From Dillenia suffruticosa (lineage: Eukaryota > Streptophyta > Magnoliopsida > Dilleniales > Dilleniaceae): a stretch of 64,000 bases of DNA. The first letter of the stretch is position 1, and every line of letters begins with the position of its first letter. Under the pieces are notes generated by a model, which was not told the DNA's origin, made no database searches, and worked only from the letters and a program-made list of their open reading frames with translations. The translations under genes were made by a program, and so were the position numbers. The stretch spans positions 9,699,109 to 9,763,108 of the forward strand of contig JAVTVX010000009.1 of the NCBI GenBank assembly GCA_033439265.1. The letters run 5' to 3'. Shown here piece after piece: positions 36,212 through 48,508 of this stretch.

Positions 36212-36499
36212 TTTGAATTATTTCGGAATCTTTTTGATATAAGACTCTTTAGATTATATTAGTAATCTCTTGGAACCTCTATGGATCTTAACTTCTAATA
36301 TATAATCTGTCTCACCTATATTTTTCATCTCAAAATTGAAAGATCATCATTTCTTAATCTGAAAGACATACTTCTTGTCATTGCGGCTAACAATATTTTA
36401 TCGACATATAGGGATAGAATTAAAAATTTGTCATTGGATTTATTTTTATAGGGACAATATTTTTCATGTATCATGATAAATCCCTAAGATATCATAGTT

Positions 36500-36900
36500 T
36501 TGTGAAATCTTAAATACTATCATAAATATTGCTTAAAACTATAAATTGATCTATTCAATTTATATACTTTATTTTTCAAATGTTTAATGACAAAACTCTC
36601 TAATTGTGCAATATAAACTCTTTTCTCTAATTTTCCATTGAGAAAGGTAATATTCACATTCATATGATATAATTCTAAATCAAAATTGAGCACTATTACC
36701 AATAATAGGCGAATTGAGATAAATTTCACCATCGGAAAAATGTTTCTTCATAATCAACATTCTTTTGCTAATTTTAACTTTTTGCCATCAGTCCAGCATC
36801 ATACCTTTCAATAGTTTCATCTGCCCCGCACTTCGTTTTTGAAAACACACTTGTTTTTAATAATCTTGCGCCCTGGTAGAAATTCAACAAATTCCCAAAC
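36500..36900 (-). pseudogene. Copia fossil: reverse transcriptase region
   Basis: FDLELYHMNVNITFLNGKLE matches the copia RT block .LEL.QMDVKTAFLNG.LEE, followed by FVIKHLKNKVYKLNRSIYSF (family KVCKLNRSLYGLKQ). Broken. Confidence 0.8.
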
Positions 36901-36999
36901 ATGGCCATTTATCCTTGGTAGGACAAAATAGAGTCTCATCTATATTTTTGGACTATTCTTCTCTTTTAAGAGAAAGAATGAATGTCTGCCCTTCGATCT

Positions 37000-39000
37000 A
37001 AAAAATGAGGCTTAGTCACTACTTTTCTAACACTTTTACGAATTCGTAACTCAGATCGCTAGAATTTGAATCCCCCCAATAGGATCAATATGTAAGTCAT
37101 TTGCTCGCGAATCCAATGATCTACTATGGATAGAATGATCCTCGAAATTAACTAATTCAAGCAAAGATTCTATGTCCTTCATGCTACCTCTACTAAGAAA
37201 TTCATTCTCCATAAATATGACATCTCGTGATTCAATTTCTACTATAGTACTATCTTCTCGTTTATTAATGAATACATAACCTTTAGATTAATCAGAGTAT
37301 CTTACGAAGATACACTTTCTTCCATGAGGATCCAATTTTTCAAAATCGCTAGAAAAATCTAGAATGATGCAGCTGATTCCCAAGTTCTGAGATCACTCAA
37401 ACGTGGCTTTTCACCAGTTCAAAGTTCATATGGTGTCATCGATAGTGACTTTAAAGGCATTTTGTTCAAAATATAGACTACAGTCAATAAGACATCTCCT
37501 TAAAAAGAAATCAGTAAGATAGCTTGCGCCATCATGGATCTTGCCAATTTAACAATGTCTTACTCATTCTTTCTACAACACCATTTTGCTGAGGTATAGA
37601 GGAATTATCAATTGTCTGTTTATGCCGCTTTCATTACAGAGATCCTTAAATTGATATGATAGATATTCATCCGTTCTTAAGGTTTTTGTTGTTCTATCCA
37701 TTTAATTCTCTATCTTGTTCATATAACATTTAAAATACTCAACTGTTTCAAAGTTGTGAAAAATCAGATATATATGGTCAAATCGCGTGAAATTATTTAT
37801 AAACGTAATGAAATATAAAACTCTGTGTAATCTTCACATTCATTAGATCATAAATGTCTAAATAGACTAATTACAATAGAAATTCATCTAGTATGGCCTT
37901 TCCAAATGGCTTTCTTGTCATTTTGCTGACAATTCAATGTTCACACGGTGCAAATCAACTTTTGTAAACAAAGCCAATAGTTCTGTTTTCACTAGTCGAT
38001 TTAACATGTCTTACCTTATGTGACCAAGTCTAGCATGGCATATCAAATTATCAACATTTGCATTACTAGGGGAACAAATATTTAACAAAAGATATTAGTC
38101 AACATAATAGTTAAATATTCATCCATCACATTACAAAATCATAAAACTATTTACAAGTTATTTAGAACCAAAATACATGCCATTCAAATACAAATCAACC
38201 CTATTTCTTTGAAAGTTCATAATATAGCCAAACTTCAAAAAAATAACGATAGATATTAAATTTCATAGAATTTATGACATGTAAAGAACATCATATAGAA
38301 TGAGAATTCGGTTACTTTATAACTTCAATTTATAAGTGCCAACTCCTCTGACTTGTACTGTTGTATTGTTTCCACATAGATCCATCTCATACAAAAAAAT
38401 ATTTGACGAAAATCCAAAAATGCCTTACGGTCTCTAGTCACATGGTTTGTTCTTTTGTGAATTGTCTCTGGTCTCATTTCTTTTCTTGCTTTTGTTCTAG
38501 TTCCTCGAACAATTAGAGCCTCATGCTTTCTTGGAACTGACTATGTACAAAAATATCACCTGTGGATCTTATAACACCAAACTGCTTATCCTCAAGCTCA
38601 ACGTAGCAAGTAGTATTCACAAAAGTTTTCACACTTTCATGGAGTCAAACTGACTTTTAGATACTACCACTTTTTAGGAAGGAATCGGATCAAGACTTGA
38701 ATTTACTGTTTATCGGAGAAGACATGCCCAATCGGCTTCAACTCTCTTATCATACAAGACATGACCCTTAAAATGCTGTTTGATATTGTGATCACCTTGC
38801 TTTTAATATGTATCAAACTTTATGGTCAGCTGTTGAAGATAAGTTACACTGGTATCTTTATATTTCTCTCTGAGGTACACCTAGATATCATGAGTAGTTG
38901 GATATTGTTCACACTAGGGGATCATGTCATCAATTACAGAGCTAACCAAGATTGATTGGGCAGTGGAATTTTTCTTTTTCATGCATGAGATCTTGATCTC
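37000..39000 (-). pseudogene. Copia fossil: integrase and linker region
   Basis: This lies between RT and gag in copia order. Short minus-strand blocks resemble the integrase core and the region after it (for example a NGVVERMS-like word near 37560 and a KPFGKAI-like word near 37900). Many interruptions prevent finer placement. Confidence 0.55.
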
Positions 39001-39795
39001 TCTTATGCTGAGTAGTTTTACCCATCCAAGGCATCTTTTTTTTTTTTTTTTTTTTAACCACATACTAAATTTTGTGGCACCATTCTCATAATTGTCACTA
39101 TTTAGTTTGTCACTTTTATTCAAGTACGCAATAATAGAATTTGATGTCATGGTTTGAGTTTTACGATGGTGGATACAAGTATTAAAACTCATATTATACA
39201 CATCATTTTATACTTCAAAATTAACCTTTATGACATATTAATATTAGATATAGAATTGAAAATTTACTAAATTTCCAATTATCATCTATGATCCCAATGC
39301 GCGATCATCATAAATTTAATTTAAAACTATAAAATTTAATAAGTTTTAGGTGAGAATTATTCAAATTCTTCCAATAAAAAATCTCTCACTTAAATATATA
39401 AAGTATTTAAATAATATTTTAATTTTGGACAAGAATTACTCAAATTCTACCGATCCAAAATTTCTATTCAAGAGACTCTAGTTTTATTTTGTATACATAA
39501 TGATACAAGTCAACAATTATAGTCAACATATGCTTAATAGAAAGTTTATATTAAAAAACTTAAAAGCTCCTCTACTTCATGATCATGGTCCGAACAGACA
39601 GTTATAATACGTAAAAGAAAAAAAAACATACAAATGCATTATCTCAATTCAAAACATATCCATTTGAGATATCAGGTTCACCATTCTCTAAGATAGTCTA
39701 TCTTTAGGAGAAAATCTCCTTATGGCACATGGAATTGAGCTATTTATTTTTTGGGATTATCTTTTCTTCATTTTGGTCTCTACATTTTTTACTCT

Positions 39796-40152
39796 CTACA
39801 TTTCTATTAATATTGATTTCATATTGTCAATATTCATGTTCCAGCTCTTGACAATCAATTCATCAACCACGTTAACCCAATAAGGAGGTAGAGAATTTCT
39901 TAATATATATACATCATCTTTCCAAAAAGTATGGCCCAGATGAAAAAGTTCCAAGCATTTCTCTTTTGTTATCTCCAAATGATCCGACAAAGATGGATCC
40001 ATCTTATAAGTCAATATTTGACATAACTTTACCATACGTTTTGTACTTCTTAGTGCTTTGGCTTTCCCCATGAGAACTTTAAGAGTGTGTCCGATTATCA
40101 TAATTTTTCTAGTAAATGGGAAAAATATTAGGTCGTGCACATAGCCAACCAT
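39796..40152 (-). pseudogene. Copia fossil: gag region (UBN2-like)
   Basis: The translation has KALRSTKRMVKLCQILTYKM and PPYWVNVVDELIVKSWNMNI, matching the copia gag (UBN2) pattern L...L..LKM.....E....F......L...G.......LL.SLP.SW. A residue series near ITKEKCLELFHLGHTF aligns too. The coding order gag to the right, RNase H to the left fits a minus-strand element. Confidence 0.7.
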
Positions 40153-41170
40153 AATATTATAAACAATTTCAAAAGTATTTGTTTAAAGATATTTGCTCAA
40201 ATCTCAAATAATTTTATATTAGAAAAACTAATTTTCAAATATAAATAAATGAATATAAATACAAACAAATTATGGGTGCAAAAACAAATTTTCACTCAGG
40301 TAGCCAAAATTAAGGAAATAATTTTCTGGACTCAAAAATATTTTTCCAAAAATTTTTAGACTGAAAAATGTTTTTTTTTTAAATAACTTTCTAACATTTT
40401 AATGATTTAAAAATCAATAAAAATTATTTTCAACTCCAAAAAATATATTAAAAATCATAGAAAAATCTAAATAAAATAAAAATTATTTCGATGAAAATTC
40501 TAATTGGAATTGGCACTGCACGTACCTCCATGCGCTAATGTGGGTGGCTATGCAAAAAATGAAAGAAAATCTGCATCCTCAAATGCCATCGCTGGTGTGT
40601 GAGGCCCATACACTGCCTTCTCGGTAGTAGAGTAGATGGCCACTATTTTTGGCTACCTTCTATTTTTTATACTTATGAATCCAATATGGTTTCAGTTTTC
40701 TAAGCAGACACCTCTGGCCTAGGGTTTGGGCTATTCGCACTACTGTTGAGAGTGGATAAGGTGAAGGAATTACTGTTCATCTTTTTCCTAATTCTATTAT
40801 TTTTCTGCAACCCAATTCTAAATTTAAATAGTCATATCTCTTTTAATTCTTAACCATTTTTCATATTATTTATATAGTTGAAAAGTATTCTTTGAAAGCA
40901 TTCTAATCATAAAAAATCAAATAACGAAACACAGTATTTTAAAAAATATAAGTATATAAAATTTTGACTAGAGTTTGAAATATCTTATAATGTGCTCTAC
41001 GCATGCATGTCAAATTTGTAAATTTGATCATCATGGAATAAACATGTTACTATGTAAAATTGAGAGCATTTTATAAAGCCTATGTCAAGTTGCCATTAAC
41101 GAACATGATTTTTATTCATGATATTTTTGTATTTCAACACCCAAAAAAAGAGGCAGAAAACACTAAAACA

Positions 41171-41185
41171 TGACTTTGATACCAA
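41171..41185 (-). other. Copia primer-binding site, tRNA-Met type
   Basis: On the minus strand TTGGTATCAAAGTCA directly follows the right (5') LTR; it is close to the usual TGGTATCAGAGC. Confidence 0.75.
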
Positions 41186-41641
41186 TATAGATTAAACAAA
41201 CCAACAAACTTCATTTTTCTCATGCATAGAATCCTAAAATCTTAGATGGGTTAGAATCATTTATTTCTTTCAATGATTGGATATTTAAGATTTAAAAGAG
41301 TGTTACAAAAATTAGATCAAGCCTTTGGAAGAGAAATGATCAACCCTTTCTAGCATTCTCACAAATTTTCTTTTTCTTTCTCCCTTTTTCTCTCTAAATG
41401 CTCCCTTCCATTTTCTCGTATCTTATTCTCGTTAAAAAGAATTAAAACAAAAAAAATTGGAAGTCATTTGTCTTAGGGAGGTTAAGAAGAGAGAGCAAGA
41501 GATTTGAGACACGAGGGAGTTGGGGTTGGTTTCCTAAAAATCGCCCTTCAAATTCTCTACCATTTTCCAATTCAAACTTGAAAGGGTTTCCAGTTGGGTT
41601 GGGTCTGCCCTCATGGGCGGACCCACACACATTTTCCAACA
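41186..41641 (-). repeat. 5' LTR of the copia fossil
   Basis: On the minus strand it begins TGTTGGAAAATGTGTGTG, a typical copia LTR start, at 41641. It aligns throughout with 29005-29464 and is followed outside by the TGAAT duplication at 41642-41646. Confidence 0.85.
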
Positions 41642-41730
41642 TGAATAATTTAGAGAAAGAGAGATTGAGAGAGAGAATGGCGTGGTTTGAATGAGAGGGA
41701 GGCTGGGGGTTATATATAGAGGTGATCAAT
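41642..41730 (-). promoter_or_regulatory. Candidate host promoter and leader, split from its exon by copia
   Basis: On the minus strand a TATA box CTATATATAACC (41709-41720) is followed by a pyrimidine-rich leader (CCAGCCTCCCTCTC, then CATTCTCTCTCTCAATC), the usual look of a plant core promoter and 5' untranslated region. It stops exactly at the copia target duplication. The sequence on the other side of the copia element, at 29004, continues with an ATG-containing exon on the same strand. Confidence 0.45.
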
Positions 41731-42685
41731 GGTTACCTCTTTTAAAATCAACGGTCTATGTTGAGCTTGCTGGACCAAGGCTGTATGGAAGAGGAGTGTG
41801 TTTGCATGGGCTTAGCTTGTGCAGAGGGTCAAGTCCATTTCCAAGATATGGTGCTCCCTCGACAAGCTCAAGATTCACTTCACCCCAATCTGAACTGTGG
41901 ACACTTGGCATAAGTGGTTGCTTCATATTTTTATTATATTTTTACAAAGATATTAAATTATGAAATTTCTAATTATCATGTTCGTTATCATCATCATCAT
42001 CATCATTATTATTTATTCTTATTGTTATTACAATTATTGTCACAATTATTATTATTATTACTAAAAACCTTTTATTTATTTACACATGTACATTTGAAAC
42101 ATAAGTATAGTGTCTAAAATTTGAACCAAAATATTTATTTGGACTCAAATTTGTTTATTAGTTATTTTTTTCTAATATACTTATATACAATTTTTAGGTT
42201 TTTTTTTTTTCAAAAATATAATTACAAACACAAAGGCCTGAAATTTCAAAAAAAAAAAAATTTGCTTTATTTATGGTAATTTTTAATTCTAAAAAATTTA
42301 AGTTATAATATTAAAATTTAAAAATATTATCCATAATCAGTAAGAAAATCATATTATAAGATGAAGGAGATGTTGAATAAGATTGAAAGAGAACAGAAAA
42401 ACTATTATACGGTGGCTTGAACCCCCAACAATCTGTGACGTGGCATGACAAAGGTGTTACTATTGAAACACTATCATGACAGTGAAAAAGTATTGTCAAT
42501 TCATTTTGCTACGGTTGCAGAACATCCTATTTCGATTCTGGAATCGTGGATTCTCAGTTTCAAATTTATTATTAGAATGAATAAGATATGGTGTTACTAT
42601 TAGAGCAATTAGAATTGCCCTTAAAGAAATAGTTATAGTTCAAGTTCTATAATTGTGGATTTCTGCTTTAATTTTGGTTTTAGTT
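41731..42685. other. AT-rich spacer, upstream side of the candidate host promoter
   Basis: No gene is recognised. ATC/ATT triplet-rich microsatellite sequence lies at about 41985-42060. The segment 41750-41900 is less AT-rich and could hold promoter elements of the split host gene. Confidence 0.4.
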
Positions 42686-42689
42686 TCCG

Positions 42690-45195
42690 GTGGTGAACCT
42701 AAGATATAGATATACATGTATAGAGATAGAGGTGTAAAAAATTTACAAAATATTTGTTCAAACAAAAAATGTGAATTATAAAACTATATTAGAAAATTTA
42801 AAATATCAATAAAAAATAATTCAACCAACATATTCCGAAAATCAAAAATTTTAATTGAATATGTGATCAGAATTTCAAAAGCACATAAATATCAAGTATT
42901 TTACTAACAAACACATTACTTGTTCTTGTCTAGTCTTCATATTTTGGAATCTCTGGCCTCATTTTCCACACTACCAAAATCCCATTCGATTCCACGAATG
43001 ACTTTTCACAAAGTTCACTACTAAGAAAGCTCTTTCAAGTATAGCTATAACAATAGGTAAAATCAAGGTCAATTTCAAAAATAAATAAACAAGTGGATAA
43101 ACCAAATGTCTTCTAGTCGTAACAAGTTTCTCTCTGCAAGTTTGGCGTCACCTTTTAATCATAACAAATTAGTACTTTGTCTTTTATCAGAAATGAAATT
43201 CTCAAACTGGTCATCTAATGCCAAAATATCAACCCCTGAAAAATCAGATTAATACAATTGAGTAAGCCGAATCAACTTGTGTTTATCAAAAGCAATGAAA
43301 TTATTTTCAGGATTAAAACATGCCATGCAAAGAAATAATTCAGTTGCTATCTTTGTGAATCGATCATTCCACGAACTTGCAAGTCTATGACATTATAAAA
43401 CAACTCCACCTAGAAATGGTGTTGATTAGTAATGTCTTTTGCTTTACGGCGGGATCTTCCTTTGATATACAAATCATCCATGTCAACGAGTTTAATTCCA
43501 TGAGCATTACAAAATAAGCAAACCTTTTCCTATAGAGAATCCTAACCATTGTGTCTCATATCTTGAAATCGATCCTTTGAAATTTTAAGAAGTTTTATAG
43601 TATTGATTTTATCTTGATCTTTTCTTTGTAATGCTTGAGGTAAATCATTGGTAATCCTTAAAACCCTTCTCATCAAATGCAAAATAAACACAAAGTTAAA
43701 TGAATGTATTGAATCTAGAAGTCACATAACTTTAGCTTTTTGCTATGAACTAACACCAGTTTCCATAATGCTTTCAAGAACATCAACCACCGAAGAAAAC
43801 AAACCAAGTAGGCTAATGAAAGTACCATAATGTGATCCCCACCAAGTGTCACCCGACCTTTTAAGACTTTGTTTTTGATTGAGTCCTATACCACTCAAAA
43901 TTTCTCCTTTTCCCATTACCTCTCTCACTTTAGCACAATGGATGTCTTGAATACTATCTTGCTGTTTACACGAACCTCGTACAAGATTCAATAAAGTGGC
44001 AACCAAATTGAAAAATGATGCAACTTCTATTTGTTCTTTTGCTACCGCAATTAATGTGAGTTGAAGCTAATGAGCAAAATAGTGGATACAAAATGAGGGT
44101 GAATTTTCTTTCAAAATTAGGCTCCTCAAACCATTGAATTTACCTCTCATATTACTAGCTCCATCATAGTCTTGGCCATGTAAACTTGATATTGTTAATT
44201 CATGTTTAGTAAGTAATGCTTCAAGAGTAACCTTTAACGACAAATAAAATGTATCCTTAATAAAGTATACCAAGGAAGCGTTTAATGGTCATGCTACTTT
44301 TATCTACATATCTTATGGCAACTGCCAGTTGCTTTTTATGATAAATGTCATGAGATTCATCAAACATCAAGACAAATTATTCTTTGTCAAGTTCATTAAT
44401 TATTGCTTTTGTTGTCTCAATAGTAGTAGCGCTCATGATATCTTTTTATATCTTGGGAGAAGTTAATTGCTTATTTTTAGGAGCATTCATGAAAATTACC
44501 TTTTTTATATCTTTATTGTGATCACCAAGTAATTTCAAAAGCTCAAGAAAATTACCTTGATTTGAAGAGTTCTCTGATTCATCATGACCTCAAAATGCAA
44601 GCCCTTGCGCAAAAGGAACCGAATGCAATCAACAGTTGCAGACAAATGTGTTTGATATACGTCGCGACATTGTGTTGACTATTTAGAAATTGCCAATTGA
44701 ATGTGCTGATTTTGATACATAAGGTCTTGACACTTCAACCATGCTATATTGTGAGCACTATTTGGACCATCAATATGCTATCCTTTACCAACAAATGTTT
44801 CTCCTGCACCTTGTTGTCCATGACTAGGCCCAGAAAGATAGCATGAAAGGCAAAATGCTACATCTTTGGCTATGCTATGCTCTAACCAAGTCGGAAATTC
44901 CTTGAACCAAGAAGGACAAGATCTTCTCAAAACATATCCAATCTTTCTTTGAGGAAACTTAAAATTCTTCGACTGAAGTGACCTATCTTGCAAGTATTTT
45001 GGCTTTATAATATCCCAATCAATAGCATTATGGTCTAAAATATTTCTAAGTAGATCAGGATCAATAGGAAGATCTTCCAATTTAAATTCAATTCTAGATT
45101 TTTTCATTGAACTTCGTAGTTGACCCAAATAATCACTATCATCTCCAAATATTGGTGCCGGCTCATAATACAATTCTATTCCCCAGTGCTATGAT
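42690..45195 (-). pseudogene. hAT-type transposase gene (TTF zinc finger family), decayed
   Basis: In order on the minus strand: the TTF-type zinc finger domain (45192-44778; FKLEDLPIDPDLLRNIL, LQDRSLQSKNFKFPQRK, AFCLSCYLSG, GAGETFVGKG), the DUF4371-like core (44273-44067; LHGQDYDGASNMRGKFNGL), the next block (44006-43743; SLKRSGDTWWGSHYGTFISL), the helical region (about 43700-43400; LPQALQRKDQD, MDDLYIKGRSRRK), and weak traces of the hAT dimerisation region to about 42950. Family members are 600-800 residues and cut and paste DNA with 8-bp target duplications. The first part follows a good splice acceptor (TTTTTATCATAG) near 45193. Frames change between parts and several stops occur (for example near 43250-43000), so the gene is dead. 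A terminus-like CCGGTGGTGAACCTAAG near 42688 may be the left end of the transposon. Confidence 0.85.
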
Positions 45196-46117
45196 AAAAA
45201 ATATCAATTAACTTACTCTAAATACTATTTAAAATTATGTAATCAAGAAATATAAGTATTTTTATTGATAGTAAGTGGATAACAATGAAATATCAATTCA
45301 GCAAAAAAATAACCTTGTGAAGAAAATACTAAAATATTAAATTATCTAAATTCCAAAAAGAATTTATTGCCCAAATATGAATGATACCAACAACATTGAA
45401 CTTGCACATAGTAAAAAAAAAAAGAATCATTCCATCCATATTCACCGTATCCATACAACTATTACACGGACAAGTGATTAAACAAAAAAAAAATTATTCT
45501 AGAACCTCATCCAAGAACAAAAAATATAACAAAAAAGAAACATAACAATATCAATTTTAAAAAAATTATATTAGAATTTAACACTAACCGTTAAATTAAA
45601 AAAAAAATTAATTGAAATTTTGATTCAAATCAACATGAACCTTTTTCATGGGGCAAAGAATGGATTTTTTTTTTCAAATTTGAAGATAGTTTCGATGGTT
45701 AATCGGAGAAAATTGAAGAATGAAAATTTTGGTATTCAATATGTGAAAGAAATATAAAGAGGGAATCAAGGATGTGGAAAGAAGAGAAGTAGTAGAGAGC
45801 CACAGAAAAAATGAAAAGGAGAGGAAAAAAAAAGACAAGAGAAAGGAGGGAAAAACCAAATGGATAGGGAGAGAGGTTGAGAGGGAGAGGGAGAGGAGAG
45901 GGAAAGTTCGGGCAAGGAAATAGAAAAGTGTCAAAGTGGGGTTGTAAATATTTCTTGGAGTTGCAATCTTATTTACCTTTTTCTTTCTTGATTTTAATGA
46001 TTCAAACTATTTTTTTGTTAATTTAAAGTATGCGATAGTGATATCATATTCTGTTTTTGTTATGTGTTAGATTTTTGAAAAAAGATTTATATGAATTTAG
46101 TCAAATGAATGAATTAT
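45196..46117 (-). other. Probable leader of the hAT gene and AT-rich flank
   Basis: Minus strand 45935-45675 is very pyrimidine-rich (CTCTCCTCTCCCTCTCCC word near 45900), like a plant 5' leader, upstream of the hAT pseudogene. Between it and 45195 is AT-rich, intron-like DNA. No TIR was identified. Confidence 0.35.
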
Positions 46118-46523
46118 AAACACTACAAAAAAATACGGTTTTAGCGACGAAAAAAATTTGTCGCTATTTTATGACAGATTTAGCGACAAAAAATTTTTTC
46201 GTCGCTATTTGTAACGAAATTAGCGATGAAAAAGTATCAGTGGCTAAATTAAGAATGAATATATTATTCGTGGCTAAATTTGTCGATAATTGACGATGAA
46301 AACATTTTCATCGTTAAATCCATCGCTAATTAACAATTTATTTTATTATTTTATTATTTTATATTTTATAATTTTTAAAAAATAATATTATTTTATTTTT
46401 TAAATATTTTATTATTTAGTGACGGATTTTGCGACTAACTAAAAATCTGTCGTAAAATTTAGCGACGAATACTATAATTCGTAGCTAAGTTAGCGATGGA
46501 CACTGCAATCCGTCCCTAAATTA

Positions 46524-47220
46524 GCGACGGATAACGCAATCCGTCGCTAAACTTAATTTTTTTAAATTAACATTTTATATTTTATTTTATTTTGTTATAT
46601 TATTATTTTATTAAATTATATTATCTAATCATATTTATTATTTTATAATATTTCAAATTAGTTTTGTTTTAATTATTTTATATCTTTTATTTTTTAAAAA
46701 TAATATTATTTTATTTTTTAAATATTTTATTTTTTAGCGACCGACACCGCAATCCGTCGCTAAGCTAGCGACGGATAACGCAATCCGTTGCTAAACATAA
46801 TTTTTTTTAACTTAACATTTTATATTTTATTTTATTTTGTTATTTTATTATTTTATTCATTTATATTATCTAATCATATTTATTATTTTATAATATTTCA
46901 AATTAGTTTTTTTATTATTTTATATCTTTTATTTTTTTTAAATAATATTATTTTATTTTTTAAAATATTTTATTATTTAGTGCCGGATTTGACAATCTGT
47001 CGCTAAGTTAGTGATGGACACCGCAATCCGTCGCTAAACTTAATTTTTTTAAATTAACATTTTATATTTTATTTTATTTTGTTATATTATTATTTTATTC
47101 AATTATATTATCTAATCATATTTATTATTTTATAATATTTCAAATTAGTTTGTTTTATTATTTTATATTTTATATTTTTTAAAAAATATTATTATTTTAA
47201 TTATTTTAATATTTTAATAT
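46524..47220. repeat. Tandem repeat, about 244 bp, three units in element D
   Basis: Units start with GCGACGGATAACGCAATCCG at 46524 and 46768 and with a diverged GTGATGGACACCGCAATCCG at 47011. Each continues with CTTAATTTTTTT AAATTAACATTT and ATTATATTATCTAATCATAT. The third unit is shorter and drifts into AT-rich sequence. Confidence 0.85.
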
Positions 47221-47829
47221 TTTATTATAATAAAATAAAAAATGAGAACTTTAATGTTGTGCAACACACTTTCACATTTAATTTTTTTTGGCACTGTTAT
47301 CCAAGTGTAGAAAGTTATCTAATCATATTTATTATTTTATTTTTTAAAATCTTTTATTATTTTATTCTAAATTAGTATTTTAATATTTTATAACAAATAT
47401 TATCATTTTTTATTATTTTGTTATTATTAATAAAATATGAGAGTAAAATAACAAATTCAAAAAAAAACATATTTTAAAATAGCATTTTATTTTATTTTTA
47501 GGAATAAAATTAATGTATTGTTATTCATTTATTATTTTATTATTTTACAAAAAATTTTCATATTTATTATTTTTAATTAATATGTTATATTTTATTTTTT
47601 AATCTTTTAAAGAATAATATTATTTTATTTTTTAATTCATTTAGTATTTTATTTTAAGTTAGTATTTTATTATTTTATAAAAATTATTATTTTTTTAATT
47701 AATATGTCATATTTTATTTTATTTTTTTCTTTTTCAAAGTAGTATTATTTTTTTAAAACTAACATTTTGTTTTTTTATAATAAATATCATTTATATTATT
47801 TTATTATTTTTAGAAAATTGTTAGAATAA

Positions 47830-48092
47830 GATAATAAGTAAAAAAAAAAAAAGTAAGACTAAGTAAGGTAGTTGGTCTAGTGGTTATGTATTTTAACTCT
47901 TTTACTTGTGCATAGATTCGATCCACGGGGAAAGCAAATAGAGGCAATTTTGTGGGATTTTTTCACAAGTCAAAGGTGGCGGGCATGGATGCAGGCTACG
48001 CGCAGACTCGGGTGGGGATCAGGATGTGTAAGCATGGGCCGGGCGTAGACCGTGCCCGCTTGGGTTGGAGCTATAATGGATGGCGGGGTTAG
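47830..48092 (+). other. Purine / tRNA-like / GC-rich block of element D
   Basis: An A/G-rich run (47836-47868), then the best box A of the set, TAGTTGGTCTAGTGGTTATG (47868-47887), box B AGATTCGATCCAC at 47914-47926 about 40 bases on, then a GC-rich tract 47977-48092 (GGCGGGCATGGATGCAGGC, GGGCCGGGCGTAGACCG). The segment reads like a tRNA 5' half plus T-arm but lacks a foldable acceptor stem. Confidence 0.6.
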
Positions 48093-48508
48093 CGACGGAT
48101 TTGAATCCGTCGCTAAATTTAATATATTAATAAAATAATAAAATAAAATAAAATATTAATATAATAATTAAATAAAATATATTTAAATTATAAAATATAA
48201 ATTAGCGACCGATTTAAGAATCCGTCGCTAAATTTAAAATATTAATAAAATAATAAAATAAAATAAAATATTAATATAATAATTAAATAAAATATAAATT
48301 ATAATTTAGTGACGAAAATTAAATATTCGTCGCTAAATTTAGCGACGGATTTGAGATGTTCGTTGCTAAATTTAGTGACGAAAAAGTTTCCGTCGCTAAA
48401 TCTGTCGCTATTTTAGCGACGTATTTCTCGTTTTTGTTGTTAAACTTTTGCGACGAAAAATCTTTTGTCGCTAAATCCGTTGTTAAAACCATATTTTTTA
48501 AAGTGAAA

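Larger units (their letters stand above)
29005..41641 (-). mobile_element. Ty1/copia LTR retrotransposon fossil, hosting CACTA element C
   Basis: Two similar LTRs in the same direction (29005-29464 and 41186-41641), a perfect target duplication TGAAT, and a primer-binding site at about 41171-41185 (minus strand TTGGTATCAAAGTCA, initiator-Met-tRNA type) show a copia element read right to left. Recognisable parts from the 5' side are gag (about 39796-40152), integrase region (about 37000-39000), reverse transcriptase (about 36500-36900) and RNase H (about 35820-36210), in the copia order. CACTA element C (30083-35003) is inserted downstream of pol. The coding region is broken by many interruptions. 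LTRs differ by roughly 15 % by eye, so the insertion is old, perhaps similar in age to the gypsy fossil. Confidence 0.9.
46121..48505. mobile_element. CACTA-type DNA transposon D (2.39 kb, non-autonomous)
   Basis: The left end CACTACAAAAAAATACGG and the inverted right end (CCATATTTTTTAAAGTG) are imperfect CACTA termini. The target duplication AAA is perfect (46118-46120 and 48506-48508). Subterminal repeats use the same word as element C, TTTAGCGACGAA / TTCGTCGCTAAA (46140-46330, 46420-46560, 48090-48490). Three tandem units of about 244 bases lie inside, followed by an AT-rich stretch and a tRNA-like/GC block. No coding is seen. The right terminus is more worn than the left. Confidence 0.85.

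Noticed and set aside
45674-45934. 86-codon minus-strand frame rich in Leu and Ser
   Set aside because: It is a pyrimidine-rich leader-like tract upstream of the hAT pseudogene, not a plausible protein.
47865-47930. A true tRNA gene in element D (and similar segments in A, C and E)
   Set aside because: Box A and box B words are present, but no acceptor stem, anticodon arm or 3' end can be paired by eye, so only tRNA-like segments are reported.
46121-48505. Element D and neighbours as a satellite or CRISPR-like array
   Set aside because: Short repeated TTAGCGACGAA words are subterminal repeats inside CACTA termini with target duplications; spacing is irregular and the genome is a plant.
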